From NCBI GenBank assembly GCA_016790075.1, contig JAEUPP010000039.1, positions 1 to 64,000 on the forward strand: DNA of 64,000 bases, in the 5' to 3' direction. The notes under the pieces were generated by a model. The model was not told the origin of the DNA. It saw only the letters and a list, made by a program, of their open reading frames with translations, and did not search any database. Below are positions 25,801 to 34,910 of this stretch, piece by piece. Numbering within the stretch: position 1 is the stretch's first letter; every line of letters starts with the position of its first letter. The position numbers and the translations under genes were made by a program. This DNA comes from Rhodanobacteraceae bacterium (lineage in GTDB: Bacteria > Pseudomonadota > Gammaproteobacteria > Xanthomonadales > Rhodanobacteraceae).

Positions 25801-26722
25801 CGACGGCAGGCGTGTGGTGACGGCAAGCTGGGACTACACTGCGCGTATCTGGGAGGTGCAGAGCGGTGCTGCGATCAGCGGCCCAATCAAGCACGAGCAC
25901 GGTGTCCGATCGGCCGCGTTTAGCCCCGACGGCACGCGCGTGGTGACGGCAAGCTTTGACAACACCGCGCGTCTTTGGGATGCGCAGAGCGGTGCCGCGA
26001 TCGGCACCCCGCTCAAGCACGACAAAGAGGTCTACTCCGCCGCGTTTAGCTCCGACGGCACGCGCGTGGTAACGGCAAGCAGTGACAACACCGCGCGTAT
26101 CTGGGACGTGCAGACCGCCGAAATGCTTGGCGCTCCAGTAACTCCGGAGGACCTAATCGCCCTCTCCGGCCGCCGCATCGCCGACAACGGTCAACTCGAA
26201 TCGCTACCCGGCCCCGAATGGATGGCGCTGATCAACCAGGTCAAGGCGGGGGCCAACAGGGGCACCACCAGGAAAGACCAACTGATGCGCTGGCATTTTG
26301 CCGATCCCGCCACCCGAACCATCTCGCCCTTTTCCCAAATTACCGTCCCGCAACATATCGAACGCGAAATCGCCTGGGCGCTGGAGCACCTGCAAACCGA
26401 AAAACCCTACGGCACAAACTACAGCCCGAAAATCCTTGACGAGGCCTACAACCTCGACCCCGGCCATCCGCTGATTCTGCTCGCGCTATCGGTGTTCGAA
26501 GCCCGTCCCGAGACCAAGGCGCTATGGAAGCGCCTGAGCTTCCCGCGCTTCGAAAAAGATGCGCGCCTCGCCGTCCGCGCGGCGGAGATTCTGCTGATCG
26601 ACAAGGATACGGATAACGCACGCAAGGCGGCGGAATTGGCTTTGAATCTGCCCGGCGCGACCGGAGACGACAAGACCAAAGCGCAGGCGGTGCTGGCGAA
26701 GCTGGTTGACGGTGCGCCATGA
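22817..26722 (+). CDS. nSTAND-type NTPase with membrane segment and 13 WD40 repeats, operon gene 2
   Basis: A 1301-residue multidomain protein. The N-terminal NTPase (about residues 10–410) has Walker A YGRSGLGKTSLL near residue 55, Walker B MPVLIFDQFEELF near 140, and the ITLREDFLAQLE and VELTHDLLVPLVARAR segments typical of the nSTAND1 group. A Glu/Arg/Ala-rich coiled coil (420–455) leads into one membrane helix (ARLVSVVMAVLLLLALMGG, about 458–480). Then come 13 WD40 repeats (563–1108) and a helical, TPR-like C-terminus (EREIAWALEHLQ; ARKAAELALNLPGA). Repeat-bearing STAND proteins act as switches: a ligand on the repeats triggers NTP-driven assembly, which activates an effector. It overlaps the genes before and after by 4 bp each, so the three products are probably made together. 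The ligand is unknown. Confidence 0.88.
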   Translation: MSAPIDKAVSPAHPWLGLSAYTEATRGYFFGRQREITELQRRIANHPLTVLYGRSGLGKTSLLGAGLVPALRTANHAPRMWRFQLEPDAPSLLAQLHALHDTGGTTPGQSLWERTHTLPQGDEATGSQTAAPMPVLIFDQFEELFTLGWERRRSEVDALFAELADVIENRMPSTLREQVYQQPELLERYHSEPARLRILITLREDFLAQLESYRALLPALIDNRMALRELRGPDAQLVVLQPARLVVHQPAAGAVAPLPLVEPEVAHEIVCFVAKRPAGTPLEDIEAVPPLLSLLCAELNAVRIEKIAPQITQAQLQGEAEHVLERFYQRSFDGMPGGVRKAVEDLLIDSGGRIREASSRDTLLSEMRAQGVEEPERCLAALVDGRLLTIEERAGAPRVELTHDLLVPLVARARERRQAEEKAEAERVEAERQAAVERERLAAAELTTKQARAAQRRARLVSVVMAVLLLLALMGGWQAWERTQVARKAASDAQAAEAKAQAGLEQAAERALGRAREQFVFGEHENYVAYLAESIGFEFAIAADGAALAMQQSTSPKLRSAFEHKRAVIFVAFSPDGTRVVTASDDGSAHLWDAQSGAAIGAPLKHEKKVWSAAFSPDGTRVVTASDDNIARLWDVQSGAAIGAPLKHEGRVDSAAFSPDGTRVVTASWDNTARLWDAQSGAAIGAPLKHDKEVWSAAFSPDGRRVVTASVDNTARLWDAQSGAAIGAPLKHEEAVFSAVFSPDGTRVVTVSRDNTARLWDAQSGAAIGAPLKHEEAIFSAVFSPDGTRVVTVSRDNTARLWDAQSGAAIGTPLMHEKWVTSATFSPGGRRVVTASFDNTARLWNAQSAAAIGAPLRHEKVVWSAAFSPDGTRVVTASFDNTARLWDAQSGAAIGTPLKHDKEVYSAAFNPDGSRVVTASGDNTARLWDAQSGAAIGAPLKHESWVTSASFSPDGTRVVTASHDHTVRLWDTQSGAAIGAPLKHEGQITSAAFSPDGRRVVTASWDYTARIWEVQSGAAISGPIKHEHGVRSAAFSPDGTRVVTASFDNTARLWDAQSGAAIGTPLKHDKEVYSAAFSSDGTRVVTASSDNTARIWDVQTAEMLGAPVTPEDLIALSGRRIADNGQLESLPGPEWMALINQVKAGANRGTTRKDQLMRWHFADPATRTISPFSQITVPQHIEREIAWALEHLQTEKPYGTNYSPKILDEAYNLDPGHPLILLALSVFEARPETKALWKRLSFPRFEKDARLAVRAAEILLIDKDTDNARKAAELALNLPGATGDDKTKAQAVLAKLVDGAP
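24503..26140 (+). repeat. 13 tandem 126-bp WD40-coding repeats
   Basis: Thirteen exactly spaced in-frame units of 42 codons, each of the form KHExxVxSAAF–SPDGTRVVTAS–xDNTARLWDAQ–SGAAIGAPL, with no length variation. Units 5 and 6 differ at only about 5 of 126 bases. The stretch covering unit 8 and the start of unit 9 recurs almost unchanged 504 bp later (units 12–13). Differences cluster in the residues before the conserved SAAF strand and at the single residue before DN, positions that face outward on a propeller. Thirteen is one short of two seven-bladed propellers. Confidence 0.95.
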
Positions 26723-28434
26723 GTGGCCCAGTTCCGACCTCGACGACACCCGATGAGAACGAGCCTGCCTCGCCTTTGTCCAGCAACCCGTCCGGGCAGG
26801 AAACCACGCCAGCACTGGATGCAGCCGCAGACTTCAATCAGCGCCTGAGCCAGGTTGAAACCCTGGTCCAGGAAGAGCGCCGTACCCGAAGCCTGGATAT
26901 GGCGAGCCAGGAGCATCGCCTGGTGCCCGCGGCTGCGGCCTGGCTGCAGGCCTTGCTGCACAAGCCGCGTGACAATGATCAGTTCATTGCCTGCAGCAAG
27001 GCCCTGATCTGGTGCCTGGTTCCAAGCCCGGCAACAGCGACGATTTCCCTGATCAGCATTCTGGGTCTGTTGATTGCGCAGCAGGCCAACCGTCTGCTGA
27101 TGCTACAAACCGTGCGCATGGAAGAACAGAACATGCTGGCGGAAGAACAGCGGCGGGCTTCACTGATGATTGAAGCCGGCAGCGTCGTCGAACAGATCGG
27201 GCGCGAGAAGGACCAGGTCAAGAACGACGAGGGCGATGAAGCCGCGCGCAGGCAGTGCGACGAGAAGCGTGCCGAGTTGTGCTGGAACCAGGATCTGTTC
27301 GTTCCGACGCAAGCCACGATGTGGCGCCTGGCCGCGTTGACACAGGCGCTGAGGCCGTACCGATACCTGGTGGTGGATGGTTCCGACGCAGCAGTTGCTT
27401 GCGACGATACGGCCGAGGCGCCCGCACCGACCACGGTGTCCAACGGCATTTTCCAGGCGCTGCTGCAAACCTCCGCGCTGGGACTGGATCGTGCGCAACT
27501 CGACGCGGTGTCGAACCAGGAGCTGCTGCGGTTGCAAAGCAGCGCCCCGCAACGTTGGTTCGAAACGGGCTGGCAGCACATCAGCACACTCATGGCGCCC
27601 GACCAACGCAGCGCACGGCTGAGCTGCCGGGCGCTGAGCCCGGAACGCGGACAACTGCTGATCAGCCTGCATGCGGCGCGGATTGATCTCAGCGAGCTGG
27701 CCAAGCGGGGCGCGACGTTCCAGTGGGCCGACCTGCCGCACAACACGGATCTCAGCGGGATTCGCCTGATCGGGGTTGATTTGAGCGGCGCCAATCTCTC
27801 AGGTGCCAAGTTTCACAAGTCCACGCTTCGCTTCGTCGATTTCCAGGGCGCGGATTTGTCCGGCGCGAGTTTCCAGACCGCCTGTCTTTCCGACAACAAT
27901 TTCGGCGGCGCGCTGCTGCAGGAGTTGGGGGCAGCACCCCGTCATCGCCTGCAGCTGAGCGACGCACCACCCTTGTTCTTTCTGCCCACACACCTGAGTT
28001 TTCAGGATCAGATGGATTCCGCCTGGGTGCGCTATCGCGGCCCGGCGGATGCTTACGCAACGATGTGCAGCACGCTTGCGACGCTGGAAAGCCGTGTCTC
28101 GGGCGAATCCACAGAACCCTTGGTCGCCGAGCAAGCCCTGGTGCTGAATCAGCATCTGCGTGAGCACTGGCTGGTCGAAGTGACCGGCACTTCATCCATC
28201 AACGGCGCTGCGCTATTGCGGCCGGATGCGATCAAGCGCGAACTGGCGCAGGCTGCGCCTATCCGCTACCGGCTCGGTGATGTCTCAGTCAGCCTCTATG
28301 CGCTGAGTGCATGTCCGGCACTTCCGGACCGCAACCGCGATCCGGTGGCGGACCGCCTGCTGGACAAGGAATTGGCGCAGTGCCGTTTGCGCCTGGGGCT
28401 CAATGGACATGACCACTCGATGCGCCGCATGTGA
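26719..28434 (+). CDS. membrane-anchored pentapeptide-repeat protein, operon gene 3
   Basis: A 571-residue protein of no recognised family overall. After a Pro/Ser/Thr-rich N-terminus comes a hydrophobic segment (SPATATISLISILGLLIAQQ, about residues 95–115), then a charged, probably coiled-coil region (VRMEEQNMLAEEQRRASLMI to REKDQVKNDEGDEAARRQ). Residues 344–399 form a short pentapeptide-repeat helix (TDLSGIRLIGVDLSGANLSG and AKFHKSTLRFVDFQGADLSG). The final 170 residues look globular. The ATGA overlap with the STAND gene argues for a functional link. It could be the membrane partner or effector of the system, or a scaffold; nothing in it looks like a nuclease, protease or NADase. Confidence 0.75.
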   Translation: MSGPVPTSTTPDENEPASPLSSNPSGQETTPALDAAADFNQRLSQVETLVQEERRTRSLDMASQEHRLVPAAAAWLQALLHKPRDNDQFIACSKALIWCLVPSPATATISLISILGLLIAQQANRLLMLQTVRMEEQNMLAEEQRRASLMIEAGSVVEQIGREKDQVKNDEGDEAARRQCDEKRAELCWNQDLFVPTQATMWRLAALTQALRPYRYLVVDGSDAAVACDDTAEAPAPTTVSNGIFQALLQTSALGLDRAQLDAVSNQELLRLQSSAPQRWFETGWQHISTLMAPDQRSARLSCRALSPERGQLLISLHAARIDLSELAKRGATFQWADLPHNTDLSGIRLIGVDLSGANLSGAKFHKSTLRFVDFQGADLSGASFQTACLSDNNFGGALLQELGAAPRHRLQLSDAPPLFFLPTHLSFQDQMDSAWVRYRGPADAYATMCSTLATLESRVSGESTEPLVAEQALVLNQHLREHWLVEVTGTSSINGAALLRPDAIKRELAQAAPIRYRLGDVSVSLYALSACPALPDRNRDPVADRLLDKELAQCRLRLGLNGHDHSMRRM

Positions 28435-28534
28435 TTCACAAGTGGGTGGGGCAGCAGCTCGGCTTATCGGCGCACACGCTTGCGCGAATGAGTTCCGAGC
28501 GGCCGCGCAGCGCCACGGCTTCGTTGGCACCGCC

Positions 28535-28852
28535 GTGACCGCTACCACCTGCAAGCCGATCCTGCCCGTGTTCACGATCCTGCTCAGCCCCCTCGCCGTC
28601 ACCCTCAGCTGGCTGGCCATCGTGATGCCCGTGCTCGCCGTAGCGGCGATGTCGATCTCAGCCAACCTCAAGAAAAAAGCCCGCACCAGCACCTACCGCA
28701 ACGTGAAGAGCTTCCTCATGCGCCAACGCGAACGACTCAGCGCCGCCGAAACCGAACCCGAGTTCCGGCGCCTGCAAGCCGAGCCCGAGATCAAGCTTCC
28801 TAACGAAACCCTACACCGGTATTACCACCGGAGATTTGCGAATGCGGCTTGA
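28535..28852 (+). CDS. possible small membrane protein, 105 aa
   Basis: The frame is open from 28307, but only the part from a GTG at 28535 looks protein-like. A hydrophobic stretch of about 35 residues (ILPVFTILLSPLAVTLSWLA followed by IVMPVLAVAAMSISA) is followed by a very basic helix (NLKKKARTSTYRNVKSFLMR) and a charged tail ending LHRYYHRRFANAA. No strong ribosome site is seen; an ATG at 28625 is an alternative start. I do not recognise the family. It lies 100 bp after the pentapeptide gene and ends 4 bp before an inverted-repeat element, so it may be a fourth operon gene or a fragment. Confidence 0.4.
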   Translation: MTATTCKPILPVFTILLSPLAVTLSWLAIVMPVLAVAAMSISANLKKKARTSTYRNVKSFLMRQRERLSAAETEPEFRRLQAEPEIKLPNETLHRYYHRRFANAA

Positions 28853-28856
28853 GTGG

Positions 28857-29034
28857 CTAGCCCGCATTTCTCACACTTATTCGTAGCGAGACCACCGAGC
28901 CGCCACACTGATGCGCGCTGTGGACTGAGCGACGGCGTAGCCGACACTACGTCGAGCCGATACGAGGGAGCAGCGCGCATCAGCGCAAGCGCATCGGCAG
29001 CCGCCGTAGGAGGTGTGCGACAAAAGCGGGCTAA
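28857..29034. mobile_element. MITE-like inverted-repeat element, 178 bp
   Basis: The ends CTAGCCCGCATTTCTCACAC (28857–28876) and GTGTGCGACAAAAGCGGGCTAA (29013–29034, given in two parts: GTGTGCGACAAAAG and CGGGCTAA) are imperfect inverted repeats. Nested inside is a perfect 13-bp pair, CTGATGCGCGCTG (28908–28920) and CAGCGCGCATCAG (28971–28983). There is no transposase frame, so it would depend on one elsewhere. No clear target duplication is visible. The right end supplies the stop codon of the SNF2 helicase gene. Confidence 0.6.
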
Positions 29035-31490
29035 CCCTTGCTGCGTAACGCATCAGCCAGCGTTGAAAACGCATCAGCCAGCAGTCGCACCGTTTCCGGC
29101 GGAGGCACAGGTAGCTTGAGATGACGCGCGCCACTGGTCGGGTCTCGCTCTATCCAGGGATGTGCTGCCGCTTCCGGATCGTGGGCTGCCGCCAGCGCGG
29201 AAACAAACTGTGCGCCAAGCTGGGTCAAGGCACGCCAGGGATTGGTATCGATCTGTGGCGTTGCGCGCGGTGCTTCGTTGTCTATGTCAGCCGGTGTCGG
29301 CAGCTCGCTTTCTATTGGCGGCGCAACTTCTTCCGCGTACCCGGCAGAAGCCACTTCGGTCCGGCTCATGACCTCGCCCTTGCCCATATGGCCGGTCACA
29401 CTCTCGATCTCTTTCATGAAGCGGTTGAGGCGCGAGCCGCCGAGCGAAATCTCGCCGCTGCCGCCATCGAGTATTCCCGCCGAAAGTGAACGCTTGAAGG
29501 CCAGCACGGACAACATGCCCTCTTCGATCGTGCCTTTGGCGACGAAGTTGACGATCTGCACTGGCCGTTTCTGACCCATGCGGTGAATCCGCGCGATACG
29601 CTGCTCGAGCAATGCCGGGTTCCACGGCAGATCCATGTTCACCAGGATCGAGGCGTGTTGCAGATTGAGCCCGGTAGCGCCTGCATCCGTGGACAGGAAC
29701 ACCCGGCAATCCGGATCGTCGCGGAAACGATCAACCAGGGCTGGGCGCTTCTCCGAGGCGATTCCACCATGAAAACTGACGTAGCCGATGCCGCGCGCTT
29801 CGAGCCGGCGAATGACGATGTCATGGCTGCGCGTCCATTGACTGAACACGACGGCCTTGGCTTCAGGCTGTACGAACAAACCATCGAACAGCGCTGCCAG
29901 TTCGTCCGCCTTGACGCCGTGGTCGCTCTGCTGGTCGAGCAGATAGCTGCTGTTGCAGGACATGCGCATGTTCTGCAGGGCACAGGTCAGGCGCCGCTGG
30001 TCCTGATCGGAAAGAAATTTCATCTTTCGCCAGCGCTGGACGATACGGCTCACGATCTCCGCGTTTTCCTGGTGGTAAGCCATCTGCTGCTCGGTCATCG
30101 GCACCAGCAGGTTCTGGTCCGTGCGCTCCGGCAATTGCAGCAATACTTCAGACTTGCGGCGGCGGATCATGATAGGTGCCAGCGTCTGGCCTATCTTTTC
30201 GAGTCCGGTATAACCGATGACGCGACCGCTCTCGTCTCTTAGCTGGTGTTCGTGCAGCAGCTTCCACGTGGGGCCCAGGCGATGCTGGTCGACGAACTGC
30301 ACGATGGATATCAGTTCTTCCAGCTTGTTTTCCAGCGGCGTGCCGGTGAGCACGATGGCGTAAGGGCTATCGATGCGTTTCAAGGCACGGGCGGCGATCG
30401 TATTCCAGTTCTTCACCCGCTGCGCTTCATCAACGATTACCAGTTCCGGCGCCCAGGCGGCAATCAGATCGAGATCTGGCTGTAGTTTTTCGTAATTGGT
30501 AATCTTGCAAAAATCATCAAGCGAATAGTCTTTCTGCCGCTGCGTACGCCCGCCGGCAATGACGCGCGAATCGCGCCCGGAGAAGCGTGCGATTTCACTT
30601 TGCCACTGGTACTTCAGTGAAGTCGGACAGATCACCAGCACTTTCGCTACACCAAAGTAACGCGACAGGATTTCCGCAGCGGCGATGGCCTGGGCAGTCT
30701 TGCCCAGCCCCATTTCATCGCCGATCAAAGCCCTGCCGGCGCGCACTGCAAACAGCGCGCCTTGCACCTGATAGGGGTACAACGGCACCTTGAGCAGCCT
30801 CTTCAGCGCCGGCGCGTCGGCCCCGCGAGCAAAAATTTCGTCCAGCATCGCCGAGCGCCGACCAGCATCGCGCCGGCCCGCAACGAAATTCAGCGCATCG
30901 TCATAGGCACGCAATTCGTGTCCGCTCTTGCCCACGGCGACAATGAAGCGCTCCAGTTCATCCCATCTTTCCGCTGGCAACATCCAGTTGCGCTTGGAGT
31001 CAAACAACTGGCCGGCAGCCCGCAATACGGCACGCGGACACTCGGTGCCCGCACGAAAATGGATGGCCAGTTCACCCCCGTTGCGCAGATTCAGCTCCGA
31101 AAACGGCGGCTCGTAACCACGGGTGAAAGCGGCCCTGGCACCACGCTTCTTTTCCAGTTGCGCGAGAACAAATTCAATGTGTTTGCAGGTGCCCAGCTCG
31201 TTGGTCGCGTAGTCCGGGCAGGTACAGTGGTTGTCACCCGGCAATCTGCCGCGTATCGCCACACGATAGCTGCTCTTTGACTGCGGGTTGCCGACCTGGA
31301 ATTCGGAAAAGAAAGGCTCAGCACCGAGATTCTTCAGCGCAAATGCCTGCTCGCGACCAAACTGGCGGCGCAATATGCGCTGCCATTCCACCAGGGGAAT
31401 TTCCGCCGGTGCATGGGTCCGGGATAGCTTCTGCTCCCGCGGCGGTTTGCCCGCCCGGACGCGACCTTGTTTTGCCGCTTTGCTGTTCAC
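29031..31490 (-). CDS. SWIM zinc-finger SNF2-family helicase
   Basis: A DNA-dependent ATPase of the SNF2/Rad54-like family, 819 residues from the chosen start. The N-terminal SWIM zinc finger reads CTCPDYATNELGTCKH (CxC...CxH). The helicase core has motif I ALIGDEMGLGKTAQAIAA, motif II ELVIVDEAQRVKN, motif III IVLTGTPLENKLEELIS, then FHGGIASEKRPALVDRF, FLSTDAGATGLNLQ and motif VI EQRIARIHRMGQKRPVQI. The C-terminal 150 residues are Pro/Ala/Glu-rich and probably not catalytic. The GTG at 31490 is preferred because GGGGAGG lies 9 bases upstream; an ATG at 31541 is the alternative. Its stop codon lies in the inverted-repeat element. SNF2 proteins of this type remodel protein–DNA complexes, and some sit in defence loci. 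Confidence 0.9.
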   Translation of the reverse strand: MNSKAAKQGRVRAGKPPREQKLSRTHAPAEIPLVEWQRILRRQFGREQAFALKNLGAEPFFSEFQVGNPQSKSSYRVAIRGRLPGDNHCTCPDYATNELGTCKHIEFVLAQLEKKRGARAAFTRGYEPPFSELNLRNGGELAIHFRAGTECPRAVLRAAGQLFDSKRNWMLPAERWDELERFIVAVGKSGHELRAYDDALNFVAGRRDAGRRSAMLDEIFARGADAPALKRLLKVPLYPYQVQGALFAVRAGRALIGDEMGLGKTAQAIAAAEILSRYFGVAKVLVICPTSLKYQWQSEIARFSGRDSRVIAGGRTQRQKDYSLDDFCKITNYEKLQPDLDLIAAWAPELVIVDEAQRVKNWNTIAARALKRIDSPYAIVLTGTPLENKLEELISIVQFVDQHRLGPTWKLLHEHQLRDESGRVIGYTGLEKIGQTLAPIMIRRRKSEVLLQLPERTDQNLLVPMTEQQMAYHQENAEIVSRIVQRWRKMKFLSDQDQRRLTCALQNMRMSCNSSYLLDQQSDHGVKADELAALFDGLFVQPEAKAVVFSQWTRSHDIVIRRLEARGIGYVSFHGGIASEKRPALVDRFRDDPDCRVFLSTDAGATGLNLQHASILVNMDLPWNPALLEQRIARIHRMGQKRPVQIVNFVAKGTIEEGMLSVLAFKRSLSAGILDGGSGEISLGGSRLNRFMKEIESVTGHMGKGEVMSRTEVASAGYAEEVAPPIESELPTPADIDNEAPRATPQIDTNPWRALTQLGAQFVSALAAAHDPEAAAHPWIERDPTSGARHLKLPVPPPETVRLLADAFSTLADALRSKG

Positions 31491-31630
31491 GAGCACGGAC
31501 CTCCCCGGCGACGAACGACAACGCTGCACTACCCCGGCCAATCAACCGGCCGCAACAGCCCACGCACAACGATGGTCGCGGCCACGAGGGAGGCAGCACG
31601 ACCCGCAATTTAGCAAAATCTACTGGCGAC

Positions 31631-33274
31631 TCACTCCCATTCAATCGTCGCCGGCGGCTTGCCGCTGATGTCATAGACCACGCGCGAGACGCCGCGCAGT
31701 TCGTTGATGATGCGGGTCGAGACGGCGCCGAGGAATTCGTAGGGCAGATGCGCCCAGTGCGCGGTCATGAAGTCGATGGTCTCGACGGCGCGCAGCGCGA
31801 TCACCCATTCGTAGGCGCGCGCGTCGCCGACAACGCCGACCGACTTCACCGGCAGGAATACCGCAAAGGCCTGGCTGGTCTTGTCGTAGAGGTTATGTGC
31901 GCGCAGCTCGCGGATAAAAATATCGTCCGCACGCTGCAACAATTCCACATATTCCGCCTTGACCTCGCCAAGTATGCGTACGCCCAGGCCCGGCCCCGGG
32001 AACGGATGGCGATAGACCATCTCGCGCGGCAGGCCAAGCTCGACGCCGAGACGGCGCACTTCGTCCTTGAACAGCTCGCGTAGCGGTTCGACGAGGCCCA
32101 GCTTCATGTGCTCGGGCAGCCCACCGACGTTGTGGTGGCTCTTGATCACATGCGCCTTGCCGGTCTTGGACCCAGCCGATTCGATCACGTCCGGATAGAT
32201 GGTGCCCTGGGCCAGCCATTTCACATCACTGAGCTTGGCCGATTCTTCCTCGAAGATCTCGACGAACAGGCGGCCGATGATCTTGCGCTTGGCCTCCGGG
32301 TCTTCGACGCCAGCCAGTGCGGCGAAATAGCGCTCGGCCGCGTTGACGCGGATCACGTTCACACCCATGTGCTCGGCCATGGTACGCATGACCTGGTCGC
32401 CTTCCTGCCAGCGCAGCAGCCCTGTGTCGACGAAGACGCAGACGAGCTGGTCGCCGATCGCACGCTTGAGCAAGGCGGCGACCACAGACGAATCGACACC
32501 GCCCGAAAGGCCGAGCAGCACCTTGTCGGAACCGACCTGCGCGCGCACTCGCTGGGCCGCGTCCTCGATGATGTTAGCGGCTGTCCACAATGTTCTGCAG
32601 GCAGCAATATCCACTACGAATCGGCGCAGCAGCTCCGCGCCCTGCTTGGTATGCGTGACCTCGGGGTGAAACTGCACCCCGTAGTAGCGGCGCGACTCGT
32701 CCGCCATCGCCGCATAGGGCAGTGATTCGGTAGCGCCGACGGCGGCAAACCCCGGCGGAAGGGTGACGACGCGGTCGCCATGTGACATCCAGACATCGAG
32801 TGCGATGCGCGCAGGTGTTGTTCCTGCATCACGCTGCAACCCTTGTTCACCCATCCAGGACTCGCCTTCACCGTAAGCCGGCAACTTGCCGCTGTCGCTG
32901 GCCAGACTGGAGAACAGCTGGCAGGCCGTATCGGCCCTGACTTGCGCATAGCCGAACTCACGGTGATGGCCGCTTTCGACCTTGCCGCCCAACTGCTCGG
33001 CCAGGGTCTGCATGCCGTAGCAGATGCCGAGCACGGGCACGCCCAGGTCGAACACGATCTGCGGTGCACGTGGCGAGCCGGCCTCGGTAACGGACTCAGG
33101 GCCGCCGGACAAGATGATCGCGCGCGGTGCGAACGCGGGGATGTCGGCCGGGTCGTGATCCCAGGCCCAGATCTCGCAGTAGACGCCGATTTCGCGGATA
33201 CGCCGCGCAATCAGCTGGGTGTATTGCGCACCGAAATCGAGGATCAGAATCTTGTCGTCGTGAATGTTGTGCAT
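31631..33274 (-). CDS. guaA: GMP synthase (glutamine-hydrolysing)
   Basis: Aminates XMP to GMP with glutamine and ATP, the last step of guanine nucleotide synthesis. The class I amidotransferase domain has the nucleophile in [15 protein letters not shown] (Cys near residue 85) and the His/Glu of [10 protein letters not shown]. The ATP-pyrophosphatase domain has the PP-loop [17 protein letters not shown], and the dimerisation domain ends KPPATIEWE. The length, 547, exceeds the usual ~525: between [12 protein letters not shown] and [10 protein letters not shown] there are about 22 extra residues containing [20 protein letters not shown]. The reading frame is intact, so this looks like a lineage-specific loop in the amidotransferase domain. 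It lies 71 bp after guaB on the same strand, probably in one operon. Confidence 0.97.
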   Translation of the reverse strand: MHNIHDDKILILDFGAQYTQLIARRIREIGVYCEIWAWDHDPADIPAFAPRAIILSGGPESVTEAGSPRAPQIVFDLGVPVLGICYGMQTLAEQLGGKVESGHHREFGYAQVRADTACQLFSSLASDSGKLPAYGEGESWMGEQGLQRDAGTTPARIALDVWMSHGDRVVTLPPGFAAVGATESLPYAAMADESRRYYGVQFHPEVTHTKQGAELLRRFVVDIAACRTLWTAANIIEDAAQRVRAQVGSDKVLLGLSGGVDSSVVAALLKRAIGDQLVCVFVDTGLLRWQEGDQVMRTMAEHMGVNVIRVNAAERYFAALAGVEDPEAKRKIIGRLFVEIFEEESAKLSDVKWLAQGTIYPDVIESAGSKTGKAHVIKSHHNVGGLPEHMKLGLVEPLRELFKDEVRRLGVELGLPREMVYRHPFPGPGLGVRILGEVKAEYVELLQRADDIFIRELRAHNLYDKTSQAFAVFLPVKSVGVVGDARAYEWVIALRAVETIDFMTAHWAHLPYEFLGAVSTRIINELRGVSRVVYDISGKPPATIEWE

Positions 33275-33318
33275 GGCTTACGTTGAATCCATTGCCTATC
33301 GCAGTGACATAAAGAACT

Positions 33319-33338
33319 CGGGGGCCCTGCGGCCCCCG
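33319..33338 (-). terminator. GC hairpin between guaB and guaA
   Basis: CGGGGGCC and GGCCCCCG form a perfect 8-bp stem around a 4-nt loop, in the 71-bp gap between the two genes. Neither side is followed by a good T-run, so it may act as an attenuator or mRNA-stability hairpin rather than a full terminator. Confidence 0.45.
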
Positions 33339-33345
33339 TTTGCTG

Positions 33346-34855
<1,510 letters not shown>

Positions 34856-34910
34856 ATAACCGGGGCTTACCAATGTGGCGAGCCCGCAGCAGTACTTGCC
34901 CTCCCGCGCA

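Noticed and set aside
24503-26140. Regular direct repeats considered as a CRISPR array
   Set aside because: Units are 126 bp, in frame, without spacer/repeat alternation, and encode WD40 blades.
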